64,000 bases of DNA from Micromonospora sp. WMMD1102 (GCF_029626265.1 NZ_JARUBN010000001.1:4529001-4593000); one strand, 5' to 3'; shown: positions 34,504 to 45,467, counted from the first letter of the stretch. Notes: generated from the letters alone by a model not told the origin. Numbers and translations: made by a program.

Positions 34504-37500
34504 TCACGACGGGGTGGGGGTGGGCGTCAGCCCGCCGAGCGGATCGTCCGTGAAGAGTGGATCCGGATCCACCCCGGTCAGCGACGGGTCGGTGGTCGGC
34601 TGCGGACCGATCCGGTCGTCCGCGATCGCGTTGCGGACCTTGATCGAGATCAGCGCACCGTCACACTTCACCCCTCCCGGCCCGGTGGCGGCCGGTGCCG
34701 GGGCCGCGCCCGGTGTGCCGACCGGCGCCTCGGGGCAGGCCGGTTGGCGTACCCACATGTCGAGGGTCAGCTCGTCCCGGCGCCAGCAGGTGTAGTGCCC
34801 CTCGACCGGCTGCTCCGGGCAGAGCGCCACCTTCCACGGTCGCCATCCCTCGCGGTTCAGGGCGGTCTCGTAGACCTGCGCCGTCTCCTCCCACGACCGG
34901 TCCGACTGGACGGTCCGCTCCCGGAACCGGCACTCGATGAAGCACCACCGGCTGCCGCTGACCCCGTCGACCGTGTCGGTGGCGGCCCAGGCCGGCACCG
35001 CCAGCGCGTCGAGGGAGTTGAACACCGGATCCCGGGTCGCGGCCCGGACGCCGAAGTACGTCGGCAGCGCGCCGAGCACCAGCAGGCTGGCCAGGAGCAG
35101 GGCGACCGTCTTCAACCGCCGTTGCTCGCGGAGCTGGCGGCGCAGCTCGGCCCGGGCGCCACGGGCCGGCTCCGCCGACGGCTCCGCGGACCGGTCGGGC
35201 CCGGCATCCGGGCGGGGGGCGGCGGCCGGCGGCACGGCGGCGGCACGGATCGCGGGATCCGGCCGGGACGGACCGTCCGGCCGGCCGGATCCGGCGGGTC
35301 GGCCGGTGTCGGGGCGGCCAGCGTTGTCCGGGCGGCCGGAGTCGGGGCGGGCCGTCCGGGGTGGGGTGTCGGGTCGGACGGGCGGATCGGGCCGGACCGC
35401 GTCGTCCCGGGGTGGGCCGTCGAGCCGTCCGGGGGTCGGCCGGGCGGTGGCACCGCGGCCGGTCTCGGCCGGGCCGGAGCGGGTCGGCGCAGCGGCACCC
35501 TGGTCCCGGGCCGGCGGGGCGGACGCGGGTCCGGGCTGGACCGGCGCGACGGGTCCCCGGGCGGACGCCCGAGCCGGGCCGCCGGGTGTGGTGGCGGCAG
35601 GTCGACCGGGAGCGCCGTCGAAGGCGGCAGCACCGGTTCGGCCCGGCGCGCCTTCGAAGGCGGTGCCACCGCTCCGCCCCGCCGGTCCACCGTCGAAGGC
35701 GGCAGCACCGGTTCGGCCAGGGGCACCCTCGAAGGCGGCACCACCACTTCGCCCTGCCGGTCCACCGTCGGCCGGGGCAGCCGCGCGACCGCTGGTCGGG
35801 CGGGCGGCCGGGACGTCACCCCGACCGGGACCCGGCGGGCCGGGACGGTCAGCCGGCTCGACGGCGTACCTGCCGCCCGGGGCACCGCGCCGATCCAATG
35901 GTTCCACGGGTCGGCCGAGTCCGGCCGTCGCCCGGGGCTCGTCACCTGGTTCGCCGTGCCGGGGGATGCCACCGCGCGGCGGCGTACCGCGGGAGCCACC
36001 CGGTCCCGGCAGGGCTCCGGACGGGCCCCCGCTGACCGGACGGTCGCCGCGCGGGCCCCCGGCCGGTGGCGCGACCGCGCCGTGCCGACCCGGTACCACC
36101 GGCGGCGCACCGTGCCGTCCACCGCCCGCACCGTCGGTGCCGTACGGCGGACCGGAGACACCAGCGCCGCCGGGACGTACCCGGGGCACCCGCCCCTCGT
36201 CCCGGGGCTCCTCGGTCGGCAGCGCGCCGTGCCGGCCCGGACCCGGTCGTCCGACGTCGAGGTCGTCCAACCCGGACGGTGTGCGAGCGGCTGCCCGGCC
36301 CGGTCCGGTGGACAGGTCCGGTCCGGATGCCGATCCGTGGCCGCCGGCCGACCGGCCGACCGGCTCGGGGCCGCCGGCCGGGCCGGACGGCGGGTAACCG
36401 GGCGCACCGGCTCCGGATGCCGGGGCGGGTGGCCCGTACCCGGCGGCCGGGGTGACCGGACGGACACCTCCCCGGGCCGCCTTGCGGATCCAGTCCCCGG
36501 GTCGCTCCGGATGGCCGGGCGGACGGGTCTCCGGCCCGCCGGCCGCGTGGGCGCCGGCCGGGCCGGGCGCCGCTCCCGCGCCGGGCGGACCGCTGACCGC
36601 GGCGTGCGCGCCGCCGGCCGGGTGCACCCCGCCGGTGCCGGCGGCACGCCCGCCCGGACCCGAGGCGTGCGTACCGCCGGAAGCGGCGGACGTGTCCCTG
36701 CCCGCCGAGTGCGTGCCGCCGGAGGCGTGCACTCCGGCGCCCGGTGCGTAGCCGGCGGCGGACGGCGTACCGGCGGCATGGGCGCCGGAGGGCGGCGGGA
36801 CGGCATCGGGACGCCGGGCGCCGAGCACCGGACCGCCGCGTCCCGGGCCGTCCGGGTCACGCTCGGCGGCACCCGGTCGGCCCGGAGCGGCCGGCAACGG
36901 CGGGGCGTTGCCGGAGGCCGGTACGACGAAGTCGCCGGTGGCCGGAACAGCCGGTGCGCCGAACCGGTCGCCGGGACCGGCCGGGCTGCCGGGACCGGGG
37001 AGGTCACCGGCGGCGTGGCCGGCCGGGCGGCCGTGCCGGCCCTCGCCGATCTCCCCGGGTGCGGCCGAGCGGCGTGCGGTCGACTCGTCGCCCCGGCCCT
37101 CCGCCGCCCGCCGGACCGGACCCGGTTCGAGTGACGCGGCGCCGTGCCGTGGCTGGTGCCCGGCGGACGACACCGGCTCACCCGGCCACGGTGTGCTGCC
37201 CGGCCGGATCGCCGGCTCGTCCCGGTCACCGGCCGGGCGGCGCTCCGGCGCCGGCCCGGACCAGGCCGTCGGGGAGACCGGCTCGGCCGCACGGCCGGGG
37301 CGACCGAGCGGTGGCGCGGGCACGACCGGCGGGGCCGAGGTCCTCGGCTCGGGGCGTGGCGGCTGCGCACCGGCACCCCGGGCGGGCGCTGGGGCGGCGT
37401 CGTCCGGCTCCGGGGCCCGCCGGGCCGGGCCGGGTGTCGGCTCGTCGTCGTGCCGCCGGCCCGGCCCGACCGGCGGATCGGCCGGCGGTGCCCCGGCAGG

Positions 37501-37788
37501 CCGCATCGACCCGGTCGTCTCCGGGCCGGCCTCGGGCAGCCGCTCGTAGGCGGCGGGCAGCCGGGGCGGCGGATCGGTCGGGCTGGAGCCGTCGGCCGGA
37601 CCGATGTCGACCTTCTGCTCCTTGGCGGTACGCAGGTCGGAGATCCAGCCGAGTTCCTCGCCACTGACCTCCGGCTCCACGGGTGGCGCCTCGGGCGACC
37701 TGCCCCGGCCCCACCGGCGTGCCTTGCCCTGTGGTTCCCGCCGCTCGTCGTGGCCGTCGTCGCCCCGGTCCGAACCGCGCGATCTCAC
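34504..37788 (-). CDS. Very large disordered single-pass membrane protein
   Basis: 1094 residues. About 870 N-terminal residues are Pro/Gly/Ala/Arg-rich and probably disordered cytoplasmic sequence, after a short ordered start ([18 protein letters not shown]). Inside are near-identical units such as [18 protein letters not shown] (around 700-760) and a His/Gly stretch with repeated ASGGTH. One transmembrane helix ([18 protein letters not shown], about 890) is followed by an outer domain of about 190 residues with paired Cys in [24 protein letters not shown] and ACPEAP, probably disulfide-bonded. GTG start overlaps the rarA stop in GTGA. I do not recognise the outer domain. Its many PPx motifs suggest dependence on EF-P. 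Confidence 0.8.
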   Translation of the reverse strand: MRSRGSDRGDDGHDERREPQGKARRWGRGRSPEAPPVEPEVSGEELGWISDLRTAKEQKVDIGPADGSSPTDPPPRLPAAYERLPEAGPETTGSMRPAGAPPADPPVGPGRRHDDEPTPGPARRAPEPDDAAPAPARGAGAQPPRPEPRTSAPPVVPAPPLGRPGRAAEPVSPTAWSGPAPERRPAGDRDEPAIRPGSTPWPGEPVSSAGHQPRHGAASLEPGPVRRAAEGRGDESTARRSAAPGEIGEGRHGRPAGHAAGDLPGPGSPAGPGDRFGAPAVPATGDFVVPASGNAPPLPAAPGRPGAAERDPDGPGRGGPVLGARRPDAVPPPSGAHAAGTPSAAGYAPGAGVHASGGTHSAGRDTSAASGGTHASGPGGRAAGTGGVHPAGGAHAAVSGPPGAGAAPGPAGAHAAGGPETRPPGHPERPGDWIRKAARGGVRPVTPAAGYGPPAPASGAGAPGYPPSGPAGGPEPVGRSAGGHGSASGPDLSTGPGRAAARTPSGLDDLDVGRPGPGRHGALPTEEPRDEGRVPRVRPGGAGVSGPPYGTDGAGGGRHGAPPVVPGRHGAVAPPAGGPRGDRPVSGGPSGALPGPGGSRGTPPRGGIPRHGEPGDEPRATAGLGRPVEPLDRRGAPGGRYAVEPADRPGPPGPGRGDVPAARPTSGRAAAPADGGPAGRSGGAAFEGAPGRTGAAAFDGGPAGRSGGTAFEGAPGRTGAAAFDGAPGRPAATTPGGPARASARGPVAPVQPGPASAPPARDQGAAAPTRSGPAETGRGATARPTPGRLDGPPRDDAVRPDPPVRPDTPPRTARPDSGRPDNAGRPDTGRPAGSGRPDGPSRPDPAIRAAAVPPAAAPRPDAGPDRSAEPSAEPARGARAELRRQLREQRRLKTVALLLASLLVLGALPTYFGVRAATRDPVFNSLDALAVPAWAATDTVDGVSGSRWCFIECRFRERTVQSDRSWEETAQVYETALNREGWRPWKVALCPEQPVEGHYTCWRRDELTLDMWVRQPACPEAPVGTPGAAPAPAATGPGGVKCDGALISIKVRNAIADDRIGPQPTTDPSLTGVDPDPLFTDDPLGGLTPTPTPS

Positions 37789-39242
37789 TGGTGTTCCTCC
37801 CCCTCGACTGTCCCGCCACCGTCCGCCGCCGGCCTGCCGTTGCCGGCAGTTTCCGATGGTGGTGGTGCGGGCTCTCCCCGGACGATCCGGCGCAGCAGCG
37901 GCAGCCGGGTGCCGACGGCGCGCTCGGCACCGTGCCCGCTCGGCTGGTAGTAGTCCACCCCGACAAGGTCGTCCGGGACGTACTGCTGGGTGACCACCCC
38001 CCGGTGGTCGTCGTGCGGATAGCGGTAACCGGTGCCGTGTCCCAGTCCACGTGCCCCGGGATAGTGTGCGTCGCGCAGAGCCCGGGGCACCGCACCGCCG
38101 CGCCCCGCCCGCACGTCCCCGATCGCCGCCCCGATCGCCGTGGTCGACGAGTTGGACTTCGGCGCGGTGGCCATGTGGATCACGGCCTGGGCGAGGTTGA
38201 GCTGCGCCTCGGGCAGGCCGACGTACTCGACGGCGTGTGCGGCGGCGGTGGCCACGCCCAGCGCACCCGGGTCGGCCATCCCGACGTCCTCACTCGCGAA
38301 GATCACGATCCGCCGGGCGATGAACCGGGCGTCCTCGCCGGCCACCAGCATCCGGGCCAGCCAGTGCAGCGCGGCGTCCACGTCGGAGCCCCGCATGCTC
38401 TTGATGAACGCGCTCACCACGTCGTAGTGCGCGTCGCCGTCGCGGTCGTAGCGCACCGCCGCCACGTCGACGGCCTGCTCGGCGGTGGCCAGGTCGATGA
38501 CGCTCCCGCCCAGCGCGGTCGCCGAACCGGCCGCCGCCTCCAGCGCGGTGAGCGCCTTGCGTACGTCCCCGGCGGCGAGCCGGACCAGGTGCTCCTCGGC
38601 GTCGGGTGCGAGAGTGAGCGCACCGGCCAGGCCACGTTCGTCGGCGACGGCCCGGCGGAGCAGCCCGCGTACCGCGTCGTCGTCCAGCGGTTGCAGGGTG
38701 AGCAGTACGCACCGGGACAGCAGTGGCGAGATGACCGAGAAGTACGGGTTCTCGGTGGTCGCCGCCAGCAGCGTGACGGTGCGGTCCTCGACCGCGGCCA
38801 GCAGCGAGTCCTGTTGGGTCTTGCTGAACCTGTGCACCTCGTCGATGAAGAGCACTGTCGGGCGTCCCCCGGCCCGCCGCTCCCGGCGGGCGGTGTCGAT
38901 CACCGCGCGGACGTCCTTGACCCCGGCGGAAAGTGCCGACATCGCCACGAAGCGCCGCTCGGTCGCCCCGGCCACCAGGTGCGCGATGGTGGTCTTGCCG
39001 CTGCCCGGCGGCCCCCACAGGATCACCGACATCGGTGACGCCCCGGTGACCAGCTGTCGCAGCGGTGCACCGGGGGCGAGCAGGTGGTCCTGTCCGACGA
39101 GTTCGTCCAGGCTGGCCGGACGCATCCGGACCGGCAACGGCGAATCGGCGCCGGGTGCGGTGAAGCCGTCGGCGGCGGTCCCGGCCGGCGCGGTACGTCC
39201 GCCAGCGGGATCGACGAGAGAGAACAGGCCGTCGGACTCCAT
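37785..39242 (-). CDS. rarA: Replication-associated recombination protein A (RarA/MgsA)
   Basis: AAA+ ATPase acting at stalled replication forks. 485 residues from ATG 39242 (MESDGLFSL as in homologues; the longer frame is unlikely). [14 protein letters not shown], Walker [15 protein letters not shown], Walker [13 protein letters not shown], sensor TTENPYFSV, and C-terminal RarA domain with FIKSMRGSD and [11 protein letters not shown]. Ends in a Gly/Pro-rich tail. Coupled to the large membrane protein downstream. Confidence 0.95.
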   Translation of the reverse strand: MESDGLFSLVDPAGGRTAPAGTAADGFTAPGADSPLPVRMRPASLDELVGQDHLLAPGAPLRQLVTGASPMSVILWGPPGSGKTTIAHLVAGATERRFVAMSALSAGVKDVRAVIDTARRERRAGGRPTVLFIDEVHRFSKTQQDSLLAAVEDRTVTLLAATTENPYFSVISPLLSRCVLLTLQPLDDDAVRGLLRRAVADERGLAGALTLAPDAEEHLVRLAAGDVRKALTALEAAAGSATALGGSVIDLATAEQAVDVAAVRYDRDGDAHYDVVSAFIKSMRGSDVDAALHWLARMLVAGEDARFIARRIVIFASEDVGMADPGALGVATAAAHAVEYVGLPEAQLNLAQAVIHMATAPKSNSSTTAIGAAIGDVRAGRGGAVPRALRDAHYPGARGLGHGTGYRYPHDDHRGVVTQQYVPDDLVGVDYYQPSGHGAERAVGTRLPLLRRIVRGEPAPPPSETAGNGRPAADGGGTVEGEEHQ

Positions 39243-39318
39243 CGGGAAGACACTACCGGCCCGGTTTCCGGTGCCGGAAATGCACCGATAACCGGACCGG
39301 TCGCGATCCCGGCCGACC

Positions 39319-39534
39319 TCAGCCCCGGCCGGGCCGGCGTCCCCGGTACCACCGGCCGCCACCGCCGCCGGCACCCGGGCCACGGCCCACCCCGGCGAGG
39401 TAGAGCGCCAGGCAGAGCAGGCCGATCAACATCAGGGTGGAGGTGCTGAACAGGTCGGGCGCACCCAGGTCCTCGTCGAACAGGTCCAAGAGCAGCGCGA
39501 AGCCGAAGACACCGGCGGCAATATAGGCAAGCAT
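39319..39534 (-). CDS. Small two-helix membrane protein
   Basis: 71 residues from ATG 39534 with GGGAGGAACTC upstream. Two hydrophobic helices ([17 protein letters not shown] and [15 protein letters not shown]) around a short acidic loop, then a Gly/Arg-rich tail. No family recognised. Probably co-transcribed with rarA (76-base gap). Confidence 0.7.
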   Translation of the reverse strand: MLAYIAAGVFGFALLLDLFDEDLGAPDLFSTSTLMLIGLLCLALYLAGVGRGPGAGGGGGRWYRGRRPGRG

Positions 39535-39632
39535 GAGTTCCTCCCGGCGGGGGTCCCAGTAGGTCGGCCAGGATGTACCCGGGCGCCTCGCCCGCCAATC
39601 CACCCGCCCGGCGCAGGGTCGTCCGGGCCCCG

Positions 39633-40985
39633 TCAGATCCGGTCAGACCCGGTCGTAGCAGGCCCGCCGGTGTGATCCGACGAGACCGGGACGGGGACCG
39701 GATCCGAAGCCGAGACCGGATCCGGGTCCGGGAGGGCGGCGGACGCCGGGGTGGGCCGGCCGGCCAGCCAGGCGGGCAGGTAGAGCGGTGCGGCGACGGC
39801 CAGCACCACCCCGCCGACGACCATCGCGGTACTCACCGAGGTGGCGGCGGCCAGCGAGGTGAGCAGTACGCCGCCGAGCGCGCCGGACGGCTGGGCCACC
39901 ATCGAGTTCAGCGAGAGCACGCTGTTCCGGTACGGGCCGTCGACCTGCCGGTGCAGCAGTCCGGCGTGCAGCGGGTTGGACGCGCCGTGCACGGCGTAAC
40001 AGAGCAGGTAGGCCGCGATGATCCCGACCGGCCCGGCGAGCAGTCCCATCCCGACGACAGTGGCACCCTGGAGGATCCGGAGCAGCCCGGCGCAGAGCGG
40101 CACGCCCAGCCACCGGCTGGCGTACGCGATCACCGCCGCGCCGCCGGCCGAGGCCAGCCAGGCCGCCGAGGCGGTCGGTCCGAGCAGTGCCGCCGCCCGG
40201 TCCGGGTCGCCCAGCACCTCGGCGAGCCGGACCGGCAGCAGTGCCTCGAAGGTGGCCATCCCGAAGCCCCAGAACAGCTCGACGGAGATCAGCGCGAGCA
40301 CGATCCGGGAGCGGCGGGCCAGCTTCAGCGCGCCGCCGACCGCGGCCGGCGCGGCCCGCAGCGAACCGCGCAGCGCGGCCGTCCCGGCGGCCGGGCGCAC
40401 CTCGACCAGCAACAGGAGCAGGGCGGTCAGGGCGACGACTTCCAGGGCGATGGCGACCAGCAGCGGCAGGGTGAGCGCGCTGATCCCGCCGACCGGGCCG
40501 AGCGCGACGAGGCCGCCGCTGAGCAGTGCGCCGGCCCCGATGGCGATGCCGAGGACGACCCCGCCGGCGCTGAGTCCGCGCTCGATCGGGGCGTCCGGGT
40601 CGGCCGCCAGGGCGGCGTCGACGTACCAGGACTCGAGGGGGCCGCTGTCCAGGGCCCGGAAGATCCCCTGTAGCACGAAGGCGAGCAGGAAGAGCCCGAA
40701 GGAGTCGGCGGCCAGGAAGAGCAACAGCGATCCGAGGTTGACCAGCACGGCCCCGACCAGCACCGGCTTGCGGCCCAGCGCGTCGGCGAGCCCGCCGGTC
40801 GGCAGCTCCAGCGCGAGCACCACCACGCCCTGCGCCGCGGCGACGAGGCCGACCTGCGGCAGGCTGAGCCCGCGTTCCAGCAACAGCAGGATGAGTACCG
40901 GGATGAGCAGCCCGCTGGGCAGCCAGCGGAGCGCGTGCAGGACCAGGTAACGCCGGCGTACCTGCCGGACGGTCAGGGTGCTCAC
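39633..40985 (-). CDS. MFS transporter
   Basis: 450 residues with about 12 hydrophobic segments. Loop 2-3 motif LADALGRKPVLVGA is the MFS signature. C-terminal tail is a Ser/Pro/Asp repeat (PDPDPVSASDPVPVPVSSD). GTG start overlaps the stop of the ArsR-type regulator in GTGA, so the two form a regulator-exporter operon. Substrate unknown; drug or metabolite export is plausible from the arrangement. Confidence 0.92.
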   Translation of the reverse strand: MSTLTVRQVRRRYLVLHALRWLPSGLLIPVLILLLLERGLSLPQVGLVAAAQGVVVLALELPTGGLADALGRKPVLVGAVLVNLGSLLLFLAADSFGLFLLAFVLQGIFRALDSGPLESWYVDAALAADPDAPIERGLSAGGVVLGIAIGAGALLSGGLVALGPVGGISALTLPLLVAIALEVVALTALLLLLVEVRPAAGTAALRGSLRAAPAAVGGALKLARRSRIVLALISVELFWGFGMATFEALLPVRLAEVLGDPDRAAALLGPTASAAWLASAGGAAVIAYASRWLGVPLCAGLLRILQGATVVGMGLLAGPVGIIAAYLLCYAVHGASNPLHAGLLHRQVDGPYRNSVLSLNSMVAQPSGALGGVLLTSLAAATSVSTAMVVGGVVLAVAAPLYLPAWLAGRPTPASAALPDPDPVSASDPVPVPVSSDHTGGPATTGSDRI

Positions 40986-41674
40986 GACGGCTCCCCCGGC
41001 CCGGTGCCGCCGCCGGCCAGCGGGACCGGGCCGCGCACCGGAAAGCTCTGTAGATAGAGCAGTACGTGTTCGGCGCCGTCCGCCGGCTGCGCCGCCGGCA
41101 CCCGGTCGATCGGCGGTACGGCCGCCCGGTAGCGCCCGACCACCTCCCACAGCTCGTCGTTGAGCTGCCGCAACTGTGCCGGGGTGAGCCGGAGCAGCAC
41201 GTCGGAGAAGGTCGTGGCCTGCTGCCACTCGGCCGGATAGCTGTGCCGGTCGTCGAGCCAGCGCTCGGCCAGGCTCGTGTGCAGGCGCACCGCGTTGCGG
41301 GTCAGCCAGTCGGCCGCCGCCCGGGCGTCGGGATCGTCGGCGAAGTCGGCGTCGCTCCAGCTGCTGAACTGGTGCGCCGCCCGCCAGAAGCGCTGCCGTC
41401 CACTTCCCCGGTCCGGCTCCTCCAGCACGAGCCCGGCGTCGGCGAGCTGCCGCAGGTGGTAGCTGGTGGCCCCGGTGTTGGTGCCGAGCGTCTCGGCCAG
41501 CCCGGTCGCGGTGGCCGGGCCGTCGGAACGGAGCGCGACGAGCAGCCGGGACCGGAGTGGGTGGGCCAGGATCCGGATCTGCGCGCTGTCCAGCACCACC
41601 ACCGAGGGCGCGGGGGCGTCACCTGCCGACCGTTGTGGTGCGGTCGGGTCGCCGCCCGTCGTCTCAGCTGCCAT
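40982..41674 (-). CDS. ArsR-type winged-helix regulator
   Basis: 230 residues from ATG 41674. Winged helix (residues 30-105): RILAHPLRSRLLVALRSDG, ATGLAETLGTNTGATSYHLR, DAGLVLEEP. The rest is a helical effector/dimer domain (about 110 residues) without Cys metal-site pairs, so not a metal sensor. A longer open frame would read through the operator repeats, making it unlikely. With ATG only 3 bases from the first operator repeat, the mRNA may be leaderless. Likely controls itself and the coupled MFS gene. Confidence 0.85.
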   Translation of the reverse strand: MAAETTGGDPTAPQRSAGDAPAPSVVVLDSAQIRILAHPLRSRLLVALRSDGPATATGLAETLGTNTGATSYHLRQLADAGLVLEEPDRGSGRQRFWRAAHQFSSWSDADFADDPDARAAADWLTRNAVRLHTSLAERWLDDRHSYPAEWQQATTFSDVLLRLTPAQLRQLNDELWEVVGRYRAAVPPIDRVPAAQPADGAEHVLLYLQSFPVRGPVPLAGGGTGPGEPS

Positions 41675-41677
41675 GCA

Positions 41678-41720
41678 TGCACAGTAACTATGCACAGATC
41701 CTATGCACAATAGTTGTGCA
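41678..41720 (-). promoter_or_regulatory. Operator array TGCACA, 13-bp period
   Basis: TGCACAG at 41678 and 41691, TGCACAA at 41704, each 13 bases apart, and an inverted TTGTGCA at 41714-41720, which makes a perfect TGCACAA-TAG-TTGTGCA palindrome with the third. It sits directly at the start of the ArsR-type gene and is the likely autoregulatory operator. Confidence 0.65.
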
Positions 41721-41757
41721 CAAGATCTGGGCGTTGTTTGCGCAGTACTATCCGACG

Positions 41758-41803
41758 ACAAAACAGGCGTACCGGCCGGATCCCTCGATCCGGCCGGTAC
41801 GCC
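41758..41803 (-). terminator. Intrinsic terminator of the DnaJ-C-like gene
   Basis: GGCGTACCGGCCGGATC (41766-41782) and its exact complement (41787-41803) give a 17-bp perfect stem with a 4-base loop. On the minus strand it is followed by TGTTTTGTCG. It lies 35 bases past the stop and isolates the ArsR operator. Confidence 0.85.
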
Positions 41804-41838
41804 TTCGGCTGGCGCCGTCCCTGCGGTATGACTCCCGG

Positions 41839-43539
41839 TCAGCCGCCCGGGAACGTGTTCGGGTCGACCTCGCTGGTCCGCGCGTTGCCACCCGCGACCG
41901 GGGTCAGCGTGATCGTCCAGATCGTGTACTGGCTGGAGGTCGTGGTGAACTTGAAGGTGTCCTCGAACCGCTGGAAGTTGCAGTTCCGGCTGAACGCCTT
42001 GGCCCGGGCGTCCCAGTCCTTGCCACCGGTCATGTAGATCCGGTAGGTGCCGTCCTTGATCGAGGAGACGGTGTGCTTGCCCTTGCCCCGGACGTAGACG
42101 CTTACCGTCGGGGCCTTGGCGCTGCCGAGTACCAGGTTGATGACGGCGTCGCTGCTGCCGCCGTTTTCGATCTTGAGTTGCCCCTGACCACTGCGTACCC
42201 GCTTGAGGTAGGAGCCGTTGCCGAGCCGCCGGTTGCCGTCCGCCGTCTTCTTCGGCACGAACGCGCCGACCTGGTACGGCTGCGCCGGGTCGGCCGCCGC
42301 CAGCGCCTGCCCGGCGGTGCGTACGTCCTCGGCGGCCGGGTCCCGACTGACCCGGGCCAGCGCCGACGAGCCGAGGCAGACTTCCCCGGCTCCGGCGGCC
42401 GAGCCCGTCTCGGTGATCGAGTCGACCATGCCCTCCAGCCCGCGCAGCAGGTCGGCGTGTGCCGTCGCGGCGTTCTCCGGCGGCACCACGCCGGAGAGCG
42501 CGGTGATCTGCTGGTCGAGGGTCCGGCCGATGGTCCCGGCTGCGGCGCTCACCGCCTTGGGGTTCTTGGCCGCGCCGAGCTGGGTGAAGCCGGGGGCGAT
42601 CGCCTTGTCCACCTCGGCCAGCAGCGCCTGGTATTCCTGCGCGGTGACCGGCGCGGCACTCGGCGAGGGCTCCGCACCCTGACCGGAGGTGTTCCGGTTC
42701 GCGGGCGGGTCGTCCGAGCCCCGGCTGGCGGCCCAGATGGCCAGCGGCACCGCCAGGGCCACCAGCAGGACGACGGCGACGGCGCCGCCGACGATGGCGA
42801 TGATCTTGCCGCGCCCCGACTTGGCCGGTGGCGGCGGCGGGAACGCGCCGAACTGCGGCGGCGCACCGAACGGCGGTCCACCCGGGCCGCCCGGGCCGCC
42901 CCCGAAGGGAGCCCCCGGCGGACCCGACACCGGCGGCGGAGCGCCGAACGGGGTGGTCGGCGGACCCGACACCGGCGGGGTGCCGAACGGCGCGGTCGGC
43001 GGCCCCGACACCGGCGGGCCCGCCCCGAACTGCGTAGTCGGCGGAGCCGAGACGGGCGGCGGAGCCCCGAACGGAGTGGTCGGCGGGGCGGAGACCGGCG
43101 GCGGAGCCCCGAACGGAGTGGTCGGCGGTCCCGCCCCGAACGGGGAATTCGGCGGAGCGGAAACGGGCGGCGGAGCGCCGAACGACGTGGTCGGCGGGGC
43201 GGAGACGGGCGGCGGAGCCCCGAACGGGGTGGTCGGCGGGGCTGAGGTCACCGGCGGGACCGGGCCGGGCGTACCGAACGGTGCGACTCCGAAGCTCGCG
43301 GGGACCGCGCCGCCTCCGCCCGGCACGATCCGGATCTGGACGTACGCGTCCCGGGGTGGGCCGCCGGGGACGGTGGCCGGACCGATGCCGGGCAGCCGCA
43401 GCACGGTGCCGTCGCCAAGCCCGGCCGGGATCCGCAGTGGGGTGCTCTGGCCCGACCAGGGCAGGACGACGGTCTTGACGACCTCGGATCCCGCCTCGCT
43501 CGGGTCCAAGTCGATGAACAGATCAGGGTTGGGCGCCAT
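41839..43539 (-). CDS. DnaJ-C-like / proline-repeat / transmembrane protein
   Basis: 566 residues from ATG 43539 (MAPNPDLFIDLD). Residues 1-75 resemble the DnaJ C-terminal substrate-binding fold: LRIPAGLGDGTVLRLPGIG, then RDAYVQIRIV. Next come about nine units of 13-14 residues of the type PFGAPPPVSAPPTT (about 95-215), one transmembrane helix (IIAIVGGAVAVVLLVALAV, about 245), and an outer region. That region has a four-helix-like part (EYQALLAEVDKAIAPGFTQ) and a C-terminal beta domain with VYVRGKGKHTVSSIKDGTY, which reads like a ligand-binding or surface-layer fold. No J domain and no catalytic motif. Unrecognised as a whole. Monocistronic with its own terminator. Confidence 0.75.
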   Translation of the reverse strand: MAPNPDLFIDLDPSEAGSEVVKTVVLPWSGQSTPLRIPAGLGDGTVLRLPGIGPATVPGGPPRDAYVQIRIVPGGGGAVPASFGVAPFGTPGPVPPVTSAPPTTPFGAPPPVSAPPTTSFGAPPPVSAPPNSPFGAGPPTTPFGAPPPVSAPPTTPFGAPPPVSAPPTTQFGAGPPVSGPPTAPFGTPPVSGPPTTPFGAPPPVSGPPGAPFGGGPGGPGGPPFGAPPQFGAFPPPPPAKSGRGKIIAIVGGAVAVVLLVALAVPLAIWAASRGSDDPPANRNTSGQGAEPSPSAAPVTAQEYQALLAEVDKAIAPGFTQLGAAKNPKAVSAAAGTIGRTLDQQITALSGVVPPENAATAHADLLRGLEGMVDSITETGSAAGAGEVCLGSSALARVSRDPAAEDVRTAGQALAAADPAQPYQVGAFVPKKTADGNRRLGNGSYLKRVRSGQGQLKIENGGSSDAVINLVLGSAKAPTVSVYVRGKGKHTVSSIKDGTYRIYMTGGKDWDARAKAFSRNCNFQRFEDTFKFTTTSSQYTIWTITLTPVAGGNARTSEVDPNTFPGG

Positions 43540-43640
43540 GGACCGAGTATGAGCATCCGCGGCAAGTCGATTGCCGCCCACCCCCGACCGTCCCGGAGCG
43601 CCGCCTTGAACCAGGAGTCAATTGTCGACCGACGGCGGGC

Positions 43641-45467
43641 TCAGGAGGGCTCGACCGGTGCGGCCACCCCGGCGGTCCCGCCGTGCGCCGGTGCCGCCGG
43701 CTTCGGCTTCGCGTCGATGCCCGCCTCGGTCCGCTGCTGTGCGGTGATCGGGGTCGGTGCGCTGGTCAGCGGATCGAACCCGCCCCGGGTCTTCGGGAAG
43801 GCGATCACCTCGCGGATCGAGTCCGCCCCGGCCAGCAGCATGCAGACCCGGTCCCAGCCGAAGGCGATCCCGCCGTGCGGCGGCGGGCCGTACTTGAACG
43901 CCTCCAGCAGGAAGCCGAACTTGTCGGCCGCGTCCTCCGGGCTGATGCCGAGCAGGTCGAAGACCCGGCGCTGCACGTCGGCACCGTGGATACGGATCGA
44001 ACCGCCACCGATCTCGTTGCCGTTGCAGACGATGTCGTACGCGTACGCCAGCGCCCGGTCCGGCGCCTCCTCGAACCGGTCGACCCAGTCGGCGTTCGGC
44101 GAGGTGAACGGGTGGTGCACGGCCGTCCAGCCACCCGCCCGGCCGCTCTCCTGGTCGGAGGCCGGCTCGAACATCGGCGCGTCGACCACCCAGCAGAACG
44201 CCCAGGCGTTCTCGTCGACCAGACCGGCCCGGCGGGCGATCTCGATCCGGGCCGCCCCGAGCAACTCCTGCGCCTCCCGCCGCTGCGCACCGGCGGCGAA
44301 GAAGACCGCGTCACCCGGCTTCGCCCCGACCGCGTCGGCCAGTCCGGCCAGGTGCTCGGCGGACAGGTTCTTCGCCACCGGTCCCCGGGCCTCGCCGGAC
44401 TCGGCGTCCAGCACCACGTACGCCAGGCCGCGGGCGCCCCGCGCCTTCGCCCAGTCCTGCCAGCCGTCCAGTTCCTTGCGGCTCTGCCCGGCGCCGCCCG
44501 GCATCACCACCGCACCGACGTAGCCGCCCGCGTCGATCGCCCCGGCGAAGACCCGGAACTCGGTGCCGCGCAGGTAGTCGGTCAGCTCGGTCAGCTCGAC
44601 GCCGTAACGCAGGTCGGGCTTGTCGGAGCCGTACCGGTCCATGGCGTCGTGCCAGGTGATCCGGGGAATCGGCCGGTCGATCTCGTGCCCGGCCAGCTCC
44701 CGCCAGAGGGTCGCGACGATCTCCTCGCCGAGGTCGATCACGTCGTCCTCGGTGACGAACGACATCTCGATGTCGAGCTGGGTGAACTCCGGCTGCCGGT
44801 CGGCCCGGAAGTCCTCGTCCCGGTAGCAGCGGGCGATCTGGTAGTACCGCTCCATCCCGCCGACCATCAGCAGCTGCTTGAACAGCTGCGGGGACTGCGG
44901 CAGGGCATACCAGGTGCCGGGCTGGAGGCGTACCGGCACCAGGAAGTCGCGGGCACCCTCCGGGGTCGACCGGGTCAGGGTCGGCGTCTCGATCTCCAGG
45001 AAGTCGCGGTCGTGCAGCACCCGCCGGGCGAGCTGGTTGGCCGCCGAGCGCAGCCGCAACGCCCTCGCCGGGCCGCCGCGCCGCAGGTCGAGGTAGCGGT
45101 ACTTGAGGCGTACGTCGTCACCGGCCTCCACCTGGTCGTCCACCGGCAGCGGCAGCGGCGCCGCCTCGGAGAGGATCTCCAATCGGTCGACCGTCACCTC
45201 GATCTCGCCGGTGGCCAGTTCGGGGTTGTCGTTCCCCTCCGGCCGGCGGGTCACCTCGCCGGTGACCTTGACGCAGAACTCGTTGCGCAGCGCGTGGGCG
45301 GACTCCATCCCCTCGCGGAAGACCACCTGCACCACGCCGGAGGCGTCCCGCAGGTCGACGAAGATCACCCCGCCGTGGTCCCGCCGCCGGGCGACCCAGC
45401 CGGCGAGGGTCACCGCGCTGCCGGCGTCCGTCGCACGCAATGTGCCGGCATCATGGGTACGGATCAC
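43641..45467 (-). CDS. aspS: Aspartyl-tRNA synthetase
   Basis: Class II synthetase. 608 residues from GTG 45467, preceded by GAGGAG at a good distance; the open frame extends a few codons further. N-terminal OB fold ([23 protein letters not shown]), motif 2 [20 protein letters not shown], bacterial GAD insertion domain, and motif 3 [14 protein letters not shown]. Ends with a Pro/Ala tail of about 25 residues. Whether it is discriminating or also charges tRNA-Asn cannot be read from the sequence. Confidence 0.97.
   Translation of the reverse strand: MIRTHDAGTLRATDAGSAVTLAGWVARRRDHGGVIFVDLRDASGVVQVVFREGMESAHALRNEFCVKVTGEVTRRPEGNDNPELATGEIEVTVDRLEILSEAAPLPLPVDDQVEAGDDVRLKYRYLDLRRGGPARALRLRSAANQLARRVLHDRDFLEIETPTLTRSTPEGARDFLVPVRLQPGTWYALPQSPQLFKQLLMVGGMERYYQIARCYRDEDFRADRQPEFTQLDIEMSFVTEDDVIDLGEEIVATLWRELAGHEIDRPIPRITWHDAMDRYGSDKPDLRYGVELTELTDYLRGTEFRVFAGAIDAGGYVGAVVMPGGAGQSRKELDGWQDWAKARGARGLAYVVLDAESGEARGPVAKNLSAEHLAGLADAVGAKPGDAVFFAAGAQRREAQELLGAARIEIARRAGLVDENAWAFCWVVDAPMFEPASDQESGRAGGWTAVHHPFTSPNADWVDRFEEAPDRALAYAYDIVCNGNEIGGGSIRIHGADVQRRVFDLLGISPEDAADKFGFLLEAFKYGPPPHGGIAFGWDRVCMLLAGADSIREVIAFPKTRGGFDPLTSAPTPITAQQRTEAGIDAKPKPAAPAHGGTAGVAAPVEPS

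Noticed and set aside
34495..37134. 879-codon plus-strand frame opposite the large membrane protein
   Set aside because: Composition is Gly/Arg/Thr noise. The minus-strand frame has a transmembrane helix, Cys pattern and GTGA coupling to rarA.
42890..43250. Regular repeats that could suggest a CRISPR array
   Set aside because: Units of about 42 bases run without spacers and code for PFGAPPPVSAPPTT in frame, so they are protein repeats.
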